This document shows positions 7,781-16,512 of a stretch of 64,000 nucleotides of DNA, piece by piece. This DNA comes from JANMJD01 sp963828405 (GTDB lineage: Bacteria; Actinomycetota; Acidimicrobiia; Acidimicrobiales; Ilumatobacteraceae). The translations under genes were made by a program, and so were the position numbers. The notes under the pieces were generated by a model. It had not been told where the DNA came from. It worked only from the letters and a program-made list of their open reading frames with translations, and did no database searches. Within the stretch, counting starts at the first letter, position 1. Each line of letters starts with the position of its first letter. The DNA lies in contig CAWHEG010000031.1 of NCBI GenBank assembly GCA_963828405.1, positions 868,001-932,000 on the forward strand, in the 5' to 3' direction.

Positions 7781-9007
7781 TCAGCCGAGCCTTCGTTCCT
7801 TGTTGACCACGACGACCCCGTTGGTGGAGACCGAGAACTCCTCGCTCGACGAGCCCACATCGAGGCCGAGGCGGAAACCGGCGGGGATGGACACGTTCTT
7901 GTCGACGATCGCCCGGTGGACGATGGCCCGTGCGCCGATGCGCACGCCGGGGAAGACGATCGACTCGGTCACCCGCGCGCCGTCCTCGATGAACACGTTC
8001 GGCCCGATGATCGAGTTGTCGATCGCCCCGCCCGAGACGATCGAGCCGGCGCAGAGCAGGCTGCGCGTCACCGTCGAGGTCGAGCCGTTGAGCCCGTAGG
8101 AGAGCTTGGCCGGGGGCAGTGGGAGCTGCAGGCTGAACACCGGCCAGAGCGGGTTGTAGAGGCTGAACGGGGGAACCGGTGCGATGAGATCCATGTTGGC
8201 GTCGTAGTAGGCGTCGAGCGAGCCGACGTCGCGCCAGTAGCCGCGCTCGTGTTCGGCCTGCCCCGGGATCTCGTTGGTCGAGAAGTCGTACATGCAGGCG
8301 TCCCCGGACTCGGCCAGGGCGGGGATCACGTCGCCGCCCATGTCGGTCGGTCCGTACGTCCCCCGAGGGGTGACCACGTCGACGAGCGCGTTGGCCGTGA
8401 ACACGTAGTTGCCCATCGAGGCCAGGGCGCGGGTGGGGTCGCCCGGCATCGCCGGGGGGACCTTCGGCTTCTCGTGGAACTTGACGATCTTCCCGGCCGC
8501 ATCGGCCTCGATCACCCCGAACTCGGTCGCCTCGTGGATCGGCACGGGGATCGCCGCCACCGTGACCCCGGCCCCCGAGTCGATGTGCTGGGCGATCATC
8601 TGGCGGGGATCCATGTGGTAGATGTGATCGGCCCCGAACACGCAGACGTAGTCGGGCCGCTCGTCGCTGATCAGGTTGAGGTTCTGGTAGATCGCGTCGG
8701 CCGAACCGCTGAACCACTGCGGCCCGCGGCGCATCTGTGCCGGCACCGGGGTGACGTAGTTGCCGAGCAGTGTCGAGAATCGCCATGTCTGGCTGATGTG
8801 GCGGTCGAGGCTGTGGCTCTTGTACTGGGTCAGCACGACGATCTTGAGCAGCCCGGCGTTGGCGAAGTTCGACAGGACGAAGTCGATGATGCGGTACGAC
8901 CCGCCGAAGGGCACGGCCGGCTTCGCCCGATCGGAGGTGAGCGGCGCCAGGCGCTTGCCCTCGCCGCCGGCGAGGATGACGACCAGGATCTTCGGAGCGG
9001 GGACCAC
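7781..9007 (-). CDS. glgC: Glucose-1-phosphate adenylyltransferase
   Basis: A 408-residue ADP-glucose pyrophosphorylase, the first committed step of glycogen or maltosyl-phosphate synthesis: glucose-1-phosphate plus ATP gives ADP-glucose. It carries the nucleotidyltransferase start ILAGGEGKRLAPLTSDRAKPAVPFGG, the QYKSHSL and WFSGSADAIYQN segments, the catalytic VFGADHIYHMD, and a C-terminal left-handed beta-helix. The GTG start at 9007 has a TAACCT box seven bases upstream (9015-9020) that overlaps the stop codon of glgA, so glgC can be transcribed on its own as well as with glgA. Confidence 0.95.
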   Translation of the reverse strand: MVPAPKILVVILAGGEGKRLAPLTSDRAKPAVPFGGSYRIIDFVLSNFANAGLLKIVVLTQYKSHSLDRHISQTWRFSTLLGNYVTPVPAQMRRGPQWFSGSADAIYQNLNLISDERPDYVCVFGADHIYHMDPRQMIAQHIDSGAGVTVAAIPVPIHEATEFGVIEADAAGKIVKFHEKPKVPPAMPGDPTRALASMGNYVFTANALVDVVTPRGTYGPTDMGGDVIPALAESGDACMYDFSTNEIPGQAEHERGYWRDVGSLDAYYDANMDLIAPVPPFSLYNPLWPVFSLQLPLPPAKLSYGLNGSTSTVTRSLLCAGSIVSGGAIDNSIIGPNVFIEDGARVTESIVFPGVRIGARAIVHRAIVDKNVSIPAGFRLGLDVGSSSEEFSVSTNGVVVVNKERRLG

Positions 9008-9017
9008 GGCGTGGAGG

Positions 9018-10406
9018 TTACCCGGCCGTGGGCGCGGCGATTTCCTCGTACCAGGCGATGTGGGCGCGGGCCGGCGGGTTCCACGACCAGTCCGCCCGCA
9101 TCCCCCGCCGGCGCATCGCCCCTCGCCTCGCCGGTACGCCCCAGGCGCGCACGGCCCGGTGCAGTCCGTCGACGACCCCGGCGACGCTCACCGAGTGGGC
9201 GATCACGCCCGTCCCGGCGCGCGGCGTGTCGTCGATGTCGACGACGGTGTCGGGCAGGCCGCCGACATTGGTGACCATCGGCAGCGCCCCGTAGCGCATC
9301 GCCTGCATCTGGGCCAGCCCGCACGGCTCGAAGCGGCTGGGCATCAAGAAGACGTCCCCACCGGCGAACATCCGGTGGGCGAGCACCTCGTCGTAGCCCT
9401 GGCGGAATCCGACGATGCCCGGATGCGCCTCGACGGCGGCATGCAGCGCGTTGACCAGGTCGCGTGCCCCGTCTCCGAGCACGGCGAGCTGGGCCGGCAT
9501 CGTGGCCAGCATCGCCAGCGCAGGCACGACGAGGTCGATGCCCTTCTGGTCGACGAGGCGGGTGACGACCGTGATCAGCGCGTCGTCGTTGGGCTGCAGC
9601 CCGAGCTCGGCCTGCACGGCGCGCTTCGAGCCGAGCTTTCCGGCCGTGTCGGTGCTGTCGAACGGCTCCGGGAGCCGGGGGTCGGCCGCCGGGTCCCACT
9701 CCGTCGTGTCGATCCCGTTGCGGATACCGACGAAGCGTTCGCCGCGGTCGGCCAGAGCATCCTCGAGCCCGGGGGCCGCCGTCCCGGTGAGCGCCTCGCG
9801 GGCGTAGTTGGGGCTGACGGTGATGACCACATCGGCGAGACGGATCCCGCCGAGCAGGGGGTTGCAGGCGCCCTCCTGGAGGAACGCCTCGGGCCGGTTG
9901 GGGAAGGCCCGGACCCAGCCGGCATCGGTCCATCCCTGGTAGCCGAGGGTGTGAGCGGTCAGCACGCTCGGGATCGGCGGGTCGAGATGGGCCAGCGTGG
10001 TGGCCGTGTGCCAGTCGTTGAGGTGTACGACATCGGGCCCGATCCGCCGGGCGAGTGCGGCGACGGCGGCCGAGAAGGCGAAGAACCGCTGGTCGTTGTC
10101 GGGGAAGCCCTCGCCGTCGGGCTGGACGTACGGGTTCGGCCGGCGGATGCCGGGCACGTCGATCAGGGTGATCTCGCCGACTCCCGGCGCCACGCCGCGC
10201 CGGGCCGTGGCGGGCGCGGCCCATCTGGGCACCGGGAGCTCGACGGTCTGCTCACCGGCCAACCCGGTGGCGAAGTAGTCGGGGATCACGACATCGACGG
10301 TGACCCCCTGGCTGCGCAGCTCGGCCACCAGGCCGGCCGCCGCCGCGGCGAGACCCCCGACGCGGGCGAGGGGGGCGAACTCGGCGGTGGCGAACAAGAC
10401 GTGCAT
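9018..10406 (-). CDS. glgA: Glycogen synthase (ADP-glucose), GT5 family
   Basis: A 462-residue GT-B glycosyltransferase that elongates alpha-1,4-glucan from ADP-glucose. It has the N-terminal GT5 domain (MHVLFATAEFAPLARVGGLAAAAAGLV), the VVHLNDWHTATTLAH segment, and the C-terminal donor-binding segment with MPSRFEPCGLAQMQAMRYG. The usual K-x-G-G-L loop reads RVGGL, with arginine in place of lysine. The ATG at 10406 is where GT5 homology begins; the reading frame is open far upstream, but that is not coding. It lies directly upstream of glgC on the same strand, 10 bases apart, as expected for a glycogen operon. No branching enzyme is in the window. Confidence 0.9.
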   Translation of the reverse strand: MHVLFATAEFAPLARVGGLAAAAAGLVAELRSQGVTVDVVIPDYFATGLAGEQTVELPVPRWAAPATARRGVAPGVGEITLIDVPGIRRPNPYVQPDGEGFPDNDQRFFAFSAAVAALARRIGPDVVHLNDWHTATTLAHLDPPIPSVLTAHTLGYQGWTDAGWVRAFPNRPEAFLQEGACNPLLGGIRLADVVITVSPNYAREALTGTAAPGLEDALADRGERFVGIRNGIDTTEWDPAADPRLPEPFDSTDTAGKLGSKRAVQAELGLQPNDDALITVVTRLVDQKGIDLVVPALAMLATMPAQLAVLGDGARDLVNALHAAVEAHPGIVGFRQGYDEVLAHRMFAGGDVFLMPSRFEPCGLAQMQAMRYGALPMVTNVGGLPDTVVDIDDTPRAGTGVIAHSVSVAGVVDGLHRAVRAWGVPARRGAMRRRGMRADWSWNPPARAHIAWYEEIAAPTAG

Positions 10407-10486
10407 CGCCGTGCATTGTGCACCGTGGCCCGACCGCAGTCGACACGGCGGGGTCGAGCACCGGGCGCGGCCCGTCGCGGGCCGTA

Positions 10487-10509
10487 ACGAACCGACCGGT
10501 TCGTAGACT
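10487..10509 (+). promoter_or_regulatory. Palindrome overlapping the msrA promoter
   Basis: ACGAACC-GACC-GGTTCGT at 10487-10504 is a perfect inverted repeat with 7-base arms, ending on the first base of a TAGACT -10-like hexamer (10504-10509). The msrA start lies about 40 bases further on with its own ribosome site. The size and position fit a TetR- or MarR-type operator; no such regulator is nearby. Confidence 0.5.
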
Positions 10510-10550
10510 GGATCGCACCCGCACCGCCTGGCGAACACAAGGAGTCCGTG

Positions 10551-11201
10551 ATGTTGTTCTCCCACCACAAGTCGACGATGGTCGATCCCGCCGACGCCCT
10601 CCCGGGCCGGACCGACCAGTCGATGCCCGTGCCCGACGCCCACCACGTCAACGGACACCCGCTGGTCGGCCCGTGGCCGGCCGGCTACGAGACCGCCCAG
10701 TTCGGGATGGGGTGCTTCTGGGGGGCGGAACGCAAGTTCTGGGTGATCCCCGGGGTGTACTCGACCTCCGTCGGGTACGCCGGCGGCTACACCCCCAACG
10801 CCACCTACGAAGAGGTGTGCAGCGGTCGCAGTGGTCACGCCGAGGTCGTGCAGGTCGTGTTCGATCCGGCGGTGGTCGGCTTCGAACAGCTCCTCGCCGT
10901 GTTCTGGGAGAGCCACGACCCGACCCAGGGCATGCGCCAGGGCAACGATGTCGGCAGCCAGTACCGCTCGGCGATCTACACCACCACCCCGGCCCAGGCG
11001 GCCACGGTGCTGGCGTCGCGTGACCGGTTCCAGGCCGAACTGACCAAGGCCGGTTTCGGCTCGATCACCACCGAGGTCACCGAGGCGGGCGAGTTCTTCT
11101 ACGCCGAGCCCTACCACCAGCAATACCTGTCGAAGAACCCGGCCGGCTACTGCGGACTGGGTGGGACGGGCGTGTCGTGCCCGGTGGGGATCGCCCGCTG
11201 A
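10551..11201 (+). CDS. msrA: Peptide-methionine (S)-S-oxide reductase
   Basis: A 216-residue MsrA, which repairs oxidised methionine in proteins using thioredoxin. The catalytic cysteine is C55 in GMGCFWGAERKFW. The long N-terminal stretch (MLFSHHKS...DPADALPGR) and the C-terminal YCGLGGTGVSCP with resolving cysteines match the E. coli-type enzyme over its whole length. AAGGAG at 10539-10544 fits ATG 10551 better than the GTG at 10548. It is one of the few genes here with a strong Shine-Dalgarno site and an untranslated leader, and a palindrome overlaps its promoter. Confidence 0.95.
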   Translation: MLFSHHKSTMVDPADALPGRTDQSMPVPDAHHVNGHPLVGPWPAGYETAQFGMGCFWGAERKFWVIPGVYSTSVGYAGGYTPNATYEEVCSGRSGHAEVVQVVFDPAVVGFEQLLAVFWESHDPTQGMRQGNDVGSQYRSAIYTTTPAQAATVLASRDRFQAELTKAGFGSITTEVTEAGEFFYAEPYHQQYLSKNPAGYCGLGGTGVSCPVGIAR

Positions 11202-11255
11202 GCGCGGTACGCTCCCCGCGGGTTCCCGCTCCCACATACAGGAAAGGAGACAGCC

Positions 11256-11555
11256 ATGAGTGGCTTTCTCGACAAGGCCAAGGACATGGCCGAGAACATC
11301 AAGGACAAGATCGAGGACAAGCTCCCCGACTCGATCAAGGACAAGATCCCCGGCATGGGCGATCATGATGCCGCCGAGGCGGCAGAGGATGCCGCCGCGA
11401 CCGCGCAGGATGCGGCCTCCGACGCCGAGGGCAAGGCCGGCGGCCTGATGGGCGGCCTGAAGGACAAGCTCGGCGACGTCAAGGACAAGATCGGCGACGT
11501 CAAGGACAAGATCGAGGACAAGATCCCCGGCGATCGCGACGGCGACGGTCACTGA
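11256..11555 (+). CDS. Small LEA-like amphipathic repeat protein
   Basis: A 99-residue, highly charged protein with no cysteine, made of near-repeats such as IKDKIEDKLPD, SIKDKIPGMGD and KDKIGDVKDKIEDKIPGD, with an alanine/aspartate-rich middle. Such Lys/Asp 11-mer-like amphipathic repeats are seen in LEA-type desiccation-protection proteins and in small actinobacterial proteins of unknown role; function here is inferred only from composition. It has one of the best ribosome sites in the window (GGAAAGGAGACAGCC before ATG 11256) and is followed by a perfect intrinsic terminator, so it is likely a strongly expressed single-gene unit. Confidence 0.8.
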   Translation: MSGFLDKAKDMAENIKDKIEDKLPDSIKDKIPGMGDHDAAEAAEDAAATAQDAASDAEGKAGGLMGGLKDKLGDVKDKIGDVKDKIEDKIPGDRDGDGH

Positions 11556-11572
11556 CCAGCGCTGCGATTGAA

Positions 11573-11612
11573 CGACAGGGCGGGAGCGTGGCTCCCGCCC
11601 TGTCGTCGTTTT
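11573..11612 (+). terminator. Rho-independent terminator of the LEA-like gene
   Basis: A perfect 15-bp stem (11573-11587 pairing with 11591-11605) with a GTG loop, followed by TCGTTTT. It lies 18 bases after the stop codon and is the clearest intrinsic terminator in the window. Confidence 0.92.
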
Positions 11613-11631
11613 GCGCACTAGCGTGCGCCGT

Positions 11632-12423
11632 GTGAAGAAGGGAGCCGGCGCCACCATCTTCATCGTCATCCTGTTGTTCTTCGCCTTGCGCAACGACGAC
11701 GGCGACTGGTTCCGGCCGGAGGCCCGTTCGAAGGTCGAGACGCCGAATCCCGACCGGCTCCGCTTCGACATCGACAAGTCCGACCAGGTGTTGATCGTCA
11801 CCACGGACAAGTGGGGGGCGACCCATGCCACGGCCGCGCTGTGGGAGCGTCAGCAGGACGGCACCTGGCGCAACACCGGTGACCACCAGGCCCGCATCGG
11901 CCGCAACGGCTTCGGCCAGAACCGGCGCGAGGGCGACGGCACGACCCCGGCGGGCGGCTTCCGCCTCACGGCGGCGTTCGGCTCGGCGAAGGATTCGGTC
12001 ACCAACCTGCCCTACTCCCGGGCCGAGCCCGGGGACTGCTGGATCTCGGACACCGGTGACCCGTCGTACAACCAGTGGACGACGAGGACCAACTGCTCGT
12101 TGCCGAACGTCGATCTGTACGGCCGGGCCAAGGACGGCGGGCCGTATGCCCACGCCGTGGTGATCGACTTCAACACCCATCCGATCGTGGTCGGCAAGGG
12201 GAGCGCGATCTTCGTCTACCGCCACGAGTACCTCAAGGGAAGTCGGGGCACGACCCGGGCGACGCAGGCCGGCGTCACCCTCGCCGAGGACGAGTTGCTG
12301 CAGATCTTCCGGCGGCTGGACGAGGACGCCCATCCCGTCGTCGTGATGGGCCCCGTCGAATGGATCGTCGGACCACGCGACCCGTCCGCCGTGGTCGACG
12401 GTGAGAAGGTCAGCCTCGGCTGA
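11632..12423 (+). CDS. L,D-transpeptidase (YkuD)-like exported protein lacking the catalytic cysteine
   Basis: 263 residues: an N-terminal membrane anchor (KGAGATIFIVILLFFALR) and a domain with the order of YkuD-like proteins (RIGRNGFGQNRREGDGTTPAGGF, YAHAVVIDFNTHP, KGSAIFVYRHEY). In active L,D-transpeptidases the last motif is a Ser-x-Gly-Cys-type loop; here the corresponding stretch reads TRATQAGVTLAEDEL with no cysteine. The only two cysteines (GDCWISD, RTNCSLP) lie earlier and could form a disulfide. It may therefore bind but not cross-link peptidoglycan. GTG 11632 is chosen because TAGCGT (11619-11624) lies seven bases before it, just past the preceding terminator. Confidence 0.72.
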   Translation: MKKGAGATIFIVILLFFALRNDDGDWFRPEARSKVETPNPDRLRFDIDKSDQVLIVTTDKWGATHATAALWERQQDGTWRNTGDHQARIGRNGFGQNRREGDGTTPAGGFRLTAAFGSAKDSVTNLPYSRAEPGDCWISDTGDPSYNQWTTRTNCSLPNVDLYGRAKDGGPYAHAVVIDFNTHPIVVGKGSAIFVYRHEYLKGSRGTTRATQAGVTLAEDELLQIFRRLDEDAHPVVVMGPVEWIVGPRDPSAVVDGEKVSLG

Positions 12424-12483
12424 CGGGTGTGACGGTCAGCCTCGGCTGACGGGTGTGACGGTCAGCCTCGGCTGACGGGTGTG
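12408..12483. repeat. 26-bp tandem repeat (2.9 copies), each with a 16-bp palindrome
   Basis: Units at 12408-12433, 12434-12459 and 12460-12483. Each contains GTCAGCC-TC-GGCTGAC, a perfect inverted repeat, so the stretch can form three successive small hairpins. The first unit includes the last codons and stop of the YkuD-like gene, and the array ends at the stop of the converging C11 peptidase gene. A bidirectional terminator role is plausible. Confidence 0.85.
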
Positions 12484-12484
12484 C

Positions 12485-14533
12485 TCAGGGGACCGAGGCC
12501 GTTGCGCTGACGGTCGCCGAGTTGCCGCCGAAATCGGTCACCGAGAGGCTCACGGAGAGGCGGGTGCCCGGGTCGAGCGGGACGACCTCGTACTCCAACG
12601 ACGGCAGATCGGCGAACAACCCGGTGTCCGACGTGGGCTCCCAGGTCGCCACCCCGTCGGGCGACGAGACGAGGATCTCGGGCACGATGATCCCCTGCGG
12701 ATCGGCGGTGAGCTCGCCGAACGTGCCGAGATCGTCGTCGTAGACGAAGTAGGTCTCGTCGACGATCTCGAACGTCGCCGCATCGAGGGTGACCGAGAGC
12801 AGCACGTCCTGGTAGGTCTCGCCCCCGATGTCGTCGGGCGAGTAGTACGCCATCGGGATGTCGATCGTCGCCAGTCCGCCCTCGTCGTACGCCAGCTGGA
12901 AGTAGGCGGTGACGCTCTCGGTGCCATCGCTGATCGTGAAGCTCGACAGGTCGTAGGTGCCGCTCACCGTGTCGGAACCATCGTCGGACAGCACGGCGGG
13001 CTCCTCGCCGAGGAAGCTGATCGAGCCGTCGTCGCCGACGACCCCGTAGCTCATCGTCGCCTGCGTGATGTTGGCGACGGTGGCCGGGTCGAGCTGCCCG
13101 GTGATCGTCAGGCCGTCGGGGTCGAAGGTGATCTCGGCGGTCCCGGCGGGATCGAGGAACCGGGGTTGGGAATCGGACGGGATGGCGTCACCGGCGCCGT
13201 AGTAGCTGCGCAGCAGTCCGAGCCACGCCGATTGGCCGACGGCGGTCTGGTAGCCCGGGTCGAGGAGTACCTCGGTCGGAGGGAAGTAGATCGACAGGCC
13301 GGTGGACTTGAGCGTCGCCGGGCCCTCGACGGTGCGTGTGACGACATCGCCGAGGGCCCGGATGACGGCATCGGCCGGATCGGAGACGTCGAGTGCCCGG
13401 ACCCCGATCTGCGACACCAGCTGTCCGAGGTCGGTCATCTGGGTGTCCTCGGTCGGGTCGGGGCTGCGGCCGAAGCTCAGCGTTCTCTCGCGGGTCGTGC
13501 CGATCACGGGGGCGACCTCGGCGGCCCGCCCGGCGAGGGCGGCCGAGAACTCGGCGACGGCGTCGTCGAGGGCTCCCATCCGGGTGAGGTCGAGGAGTGA
13601 GAGCGTGATGTCGCTGCCGGTGCCCTGGGCCTCGGCCTGATCCCGGTAGCCGTCGAGAATCGCCGAGCCGAGGGTGTCGACGTCGACGGGGTCGGCCGAG
13701 TCGAGGACGCCGAGCGAACGGTAGTCCCATCCGTGGCCCGGCTCGAGCTCCTGCGAGGCGATCATCCGCTGGGCCAGGGGGGCAAGGGTGCTGGCCACTT
13801 CGTACGTCGCCATCAGGCAGGCGTCGAAGCCGAGCAGGTCGAGCTGCCCGACCCCGGACGCGCTGAGCCCGGCGCCGATGCCGTCGGCGATCTCGGCGAG
13901 CGAGAGCGAATCGTGGTCGGAGGATTCGTCGCCGCCGACGCCGGGCCACGAGGCCCCGTGGTCGGAGATGATCAGGGCGTAGTGCCGGGCGGGGTTCTCC
14001 GCGACGGCGCGGCCGACGAAGTCGGCCAGGACCTGGGGGTCGCCGGTGTTCACGTCGCCGAGGTCGTCGAGGACCTCGGCCGTTCCCTGCCCGATGCGCA
14101 GCAGCCTGGCCCCCTGCCAGTCGGGCACCTCGAGCACGGCGTCGGTGGAGTAGTCGGCCGCCCGGTCGACGAGGGCGACGACGTTGAGGTGCTCGCCGGT
14201 GCCGACAGCGCCCATCTCCCCGACGTCGCTCATCATGAACGGCTCGAGATCCGTGTCGGCCATCGAGTACACCAGCACGGTCCATTCCTTGGCCTCCGCG
14301 GATGCCGAGACCGTCGCCGGCTCGGCGGACGCCGCATTCGTGGCGGGGGCGGCGACGGGTTCGATGGCGAGCAGCTCGGTGGTGTCCGTTCCGGTCGCCG
14401 CGGCCGCGGTGGGGCTCGCCTCGACGTCACCGCCCGCCGGTGTGTCGGACCCGGAACAGCCCGTGGACAGCAGCGCGACGACCGCCCCGATGATCAGCGG
14501 TCGGGTTGCCGCGGCTGCACGGAAGGATCGCAT
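12485..14533 (-). CDS. Clostripain-like (C11 family) cysteine peptidase lipoprotein
   Basis: 682 residues. A lipoprotein signal (ALLSTGC, Cys26) is followed by a low-complexity Thr/Ala/Glu linker to about residue 80, then the C11 peptidase domain starting EWTVLVYSMADTDLEPF. The catalytic pair is visible: His192 in ISDHGASWPGVG and Cys239 in LLGFDACLMATYEV. The last 250 residues are beta-rich, acidic and probably an extracellular module. C11 enzymes cut after Arg/Lys and are usually self-activated. It should sit on the outer face of the membrane. ATG 14533 is chosen, with TACGCT six bases upstream. Confidence 0.87.
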   Translation of the reverse strand: MRSFRAAAATRPLIIGAVVALLSTGCSGSDTPAGGDVEASPTAAAATGTDTTELLAIEPVAAPATNAASAEPATVSASAEAKEWTVLVYSMADTDLEPFMMSDVGEMGAVGTGEHLNVVALVDRAADYSTDAVLEVPDWQGARLLRIGQGTAEVLDDLGDVNTGDPQVLADFVGRAVAENPARHYALIISDHGASWPGVGGDESSDHDSLSLAEIADGIGAGLSASGVGQLDLLGFDACLMATYEVASTLAPLAQRMIASQELEPGHGWDYRSLGVLDSADPVDVDTLGSAILDGYRDQAEAQGTGSDITLSLLDLTRMGALDDAVAEFSAALAGRAAEVAPVIGTTRERTLSFGRSPDPTEDTQMTDLGQLVSQIGVRALDVSDPADAVIRALGDVVTRTVEGPATLKSTGLSIYFPPTEVLLDPGYQTAVGQSAWLGLLRSYYGAGDAIPSDSQPRFLDPAGTAEITFDPDGLTITGQLDPATVANITQATMSYGVVGDDGSISFLGEEPAVLSDDGSDTVSGTYDLSSFTISDGTESVTAYFQLAYDEGGLATIDIPMAYYSPDDIGGETYQDVLLSVTLDAATFEIVDETYFVYDDDLGTFGELTADPQGIIVPEILVSSPDGVATWEPTSDTGLFADLPSLEYEVVPLDPGTRLSVSLSVTDFGGNSATVSATASVP

Positions 14534-14584
14534 CAACGCAGCGTAACGAGGCATCGGCCGCCGTCGGACCGCCGTGCCGCCGGT

Positions 14585-16442
14585 TCACACCCGCAGCGAG
14601 CCGAGTTGCTCCTGGTGGGCGTAGATGCCGCCGAGGGCGACGAGTTCGTCGTGCGTGCCGCTCTCGACGACCCGTCCGCCGTCGAGCACGACGATCCGGT
14701 CGGCGTTGCGGATCGTCGACAGCCGGTGGGCGATGACGAGGGCCGTCCGACCGGCCAACGCCTCCTCGATCGCCAGCTGCACCTGGGCCTCGTTGTCGTT
14801 GTCGAGCGCGCTGGTCGCCTCGTCGAGCACGACGATCGCCGGTCGCTTGAGCAACAACCGGGCGATCGCCACCCGCTGCTTCTCGCCACCCGACAGGCGG
14901 TAGCCGCGCTCGCCGACGACGGTGTCGTAGCCGTCGGGGAGCGAGACGATCGTGTCGTGGATCCTCGCCGACCGGCACGCCTCGACCAGCTCGGCGTTGG
15001 TGGCCCCGGGGCGGGCGTAGCGCAGGTTCGAGGCGATCGACTCGTGGAACAGGTGCGGGTCCTGGCTGACCACGCCGATCGCCGCCCGCAACGACTCCCC
15101 CTCGAGGTCGCGCACGTCATGGCCGTCGATCCGCACGGCGCCCGAGGTGACGTCGTACAGGCGCGTGACGAGTGAGACGATCGTCGTCTTGCCGGCGCCC
15201 GACGCGCCGACGAGGGCGACCGTCTGACCGGCAGGGATGGTCAGGTTGACGTCGTCGAGCACGTCGCGATCGGCGTCGCCCGACAGTTCGGTTCCCGGCG
15301 CCTCGAGCGACGGGATCGACACTGCGGCGCTCGGCGGATAGCGGAAGCGCACGTGGTCGAACTCGACGGTGCCGCGCGGGTCGGCGAGGGGGATCGCGCC
15401 GGGCTTGTCGACGATCATCACCGGGGCATCGAGCACCTCGAAGACCCGGTCGAAGCTGACCATCGCCGTCATCAGGTCGACCCGGGCGTTGGTCAGGCTG
15501 GTGAGGGGTTGATAGATGCGGGTGGTCAGCGCGGCGAGGGCGACGAGCGTGCCGGGAAGGATGTCGCCCGAGACGACGAGGTGGGCACCGATGCCGTAGA
15601 TCGCCGCCGCACCCGAGCGCGCCGACGAGGCCGAGGGCGACGAAGAACACCCGCCCGTAGATCGCCGCGGCGACCCCGGCGTCGCGCACGCCGCCGGCGC
15701 GCTCCGAGAAGGCGTCGACCTCCTCGGTGTGTCGCCCGAACAGTTTGACGAGGAGCGCCCCCGAGACGTTGAACCGCTCGGTCATCTGGGTGTTCATCTC
15801 GGCATTCAGCTTCATCTGACGCCGGGAGATGGTCTGGAGGCGGCCGCCCACCCGCTTGGCCGGGATGACGAAGATCGGCAGGACGATCAGCGACAGCAGG
15901 GTCAGACGCCATTCGAGCAGGGTCATCACGACCAGGGTGCTGACGAGCACGATGACGTTGGACACGACGCTTCCCAGGGTGCTCGTGACGGCGTTCTGGG
16001 CGCCGATGACGTCGTTGTTCAGCCGGCTCATCAGCGCGCCGGTCTGGGTGCGCGTGAAGAAGGCGACGGGCATCCGCTGCACCTTGTCGAACAACGCCAC
16101 ACGCAGGTCGTAGATCAGTCCCTCACCGATGCGCGACGAGTACCAGCGCTGGGCGATGGCCAGACCGGCATCGCCGATGGCGGCCGCCACGATGAGCGCG
16201 GCGAGCCAGGTGATCTGGTCGCGGTCGCGCCGTGGGATCGACACGTTGAGGATCCGGCGGAACACCAGCGGCGGAACGAGGGCCAGGCCCGCCGAGGCGA
16301 TGATGCACCCGAGGAAGATGATGATCGCCCGCTGGTAGGGGCGGGCGAAGCGCCAGACCCGACGGAGCGATCCCCGGTCGAGACTGGCGTTCTGGACCAC
16401 CGAGGTGTCTCGCGGGAGCATCGAGTGAGGACCCATTCGCAT
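14585..16442 (-). CDS. ABC exporter, fused membrane and ATPase domains (frameshifted)
   Basis: A type I ABC half-transporter of about 618 residues once one extra base is discounted. The N-terminal half (start near 16442/16436) has six membrane segments and the RMPVAFFTRTQTGALMSRL coupling region; the C-terminal half has Walker A GASGAGKTT, signature RLSGGEKQR and Walker B AIVVLDEATSALD. The frame breaks at the GGG (CCC on the plus strand) at 15612-15614: the first frame runs into nonsense after FVALGLVGALG, and the second takes up at AAAIYGIGAHLVVSGD. The span is one base over a multiple of three. Both halves are otherwise well conserved, so an assembly error is as likely as a pseudogene. Confidence 0.85.
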
Positions 16443-16512
16443 CGAAGCCGAGGCTATGGGTCGACCGGGGCGAACGCGCCGGGGCGGCCGTCCGGGCCGT
16501 ACGCTCCCGACG

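Noticed and set aside
9018..11831. A 937-residue open frame covering glgA and running on across msrA and the LEA-like gene on the opposite strand
   Set aside because: Only the last 462 residues show protein homology; the rest is antisense to genes with strong ribosome sites. Long antisense frames are expected at this GC content.
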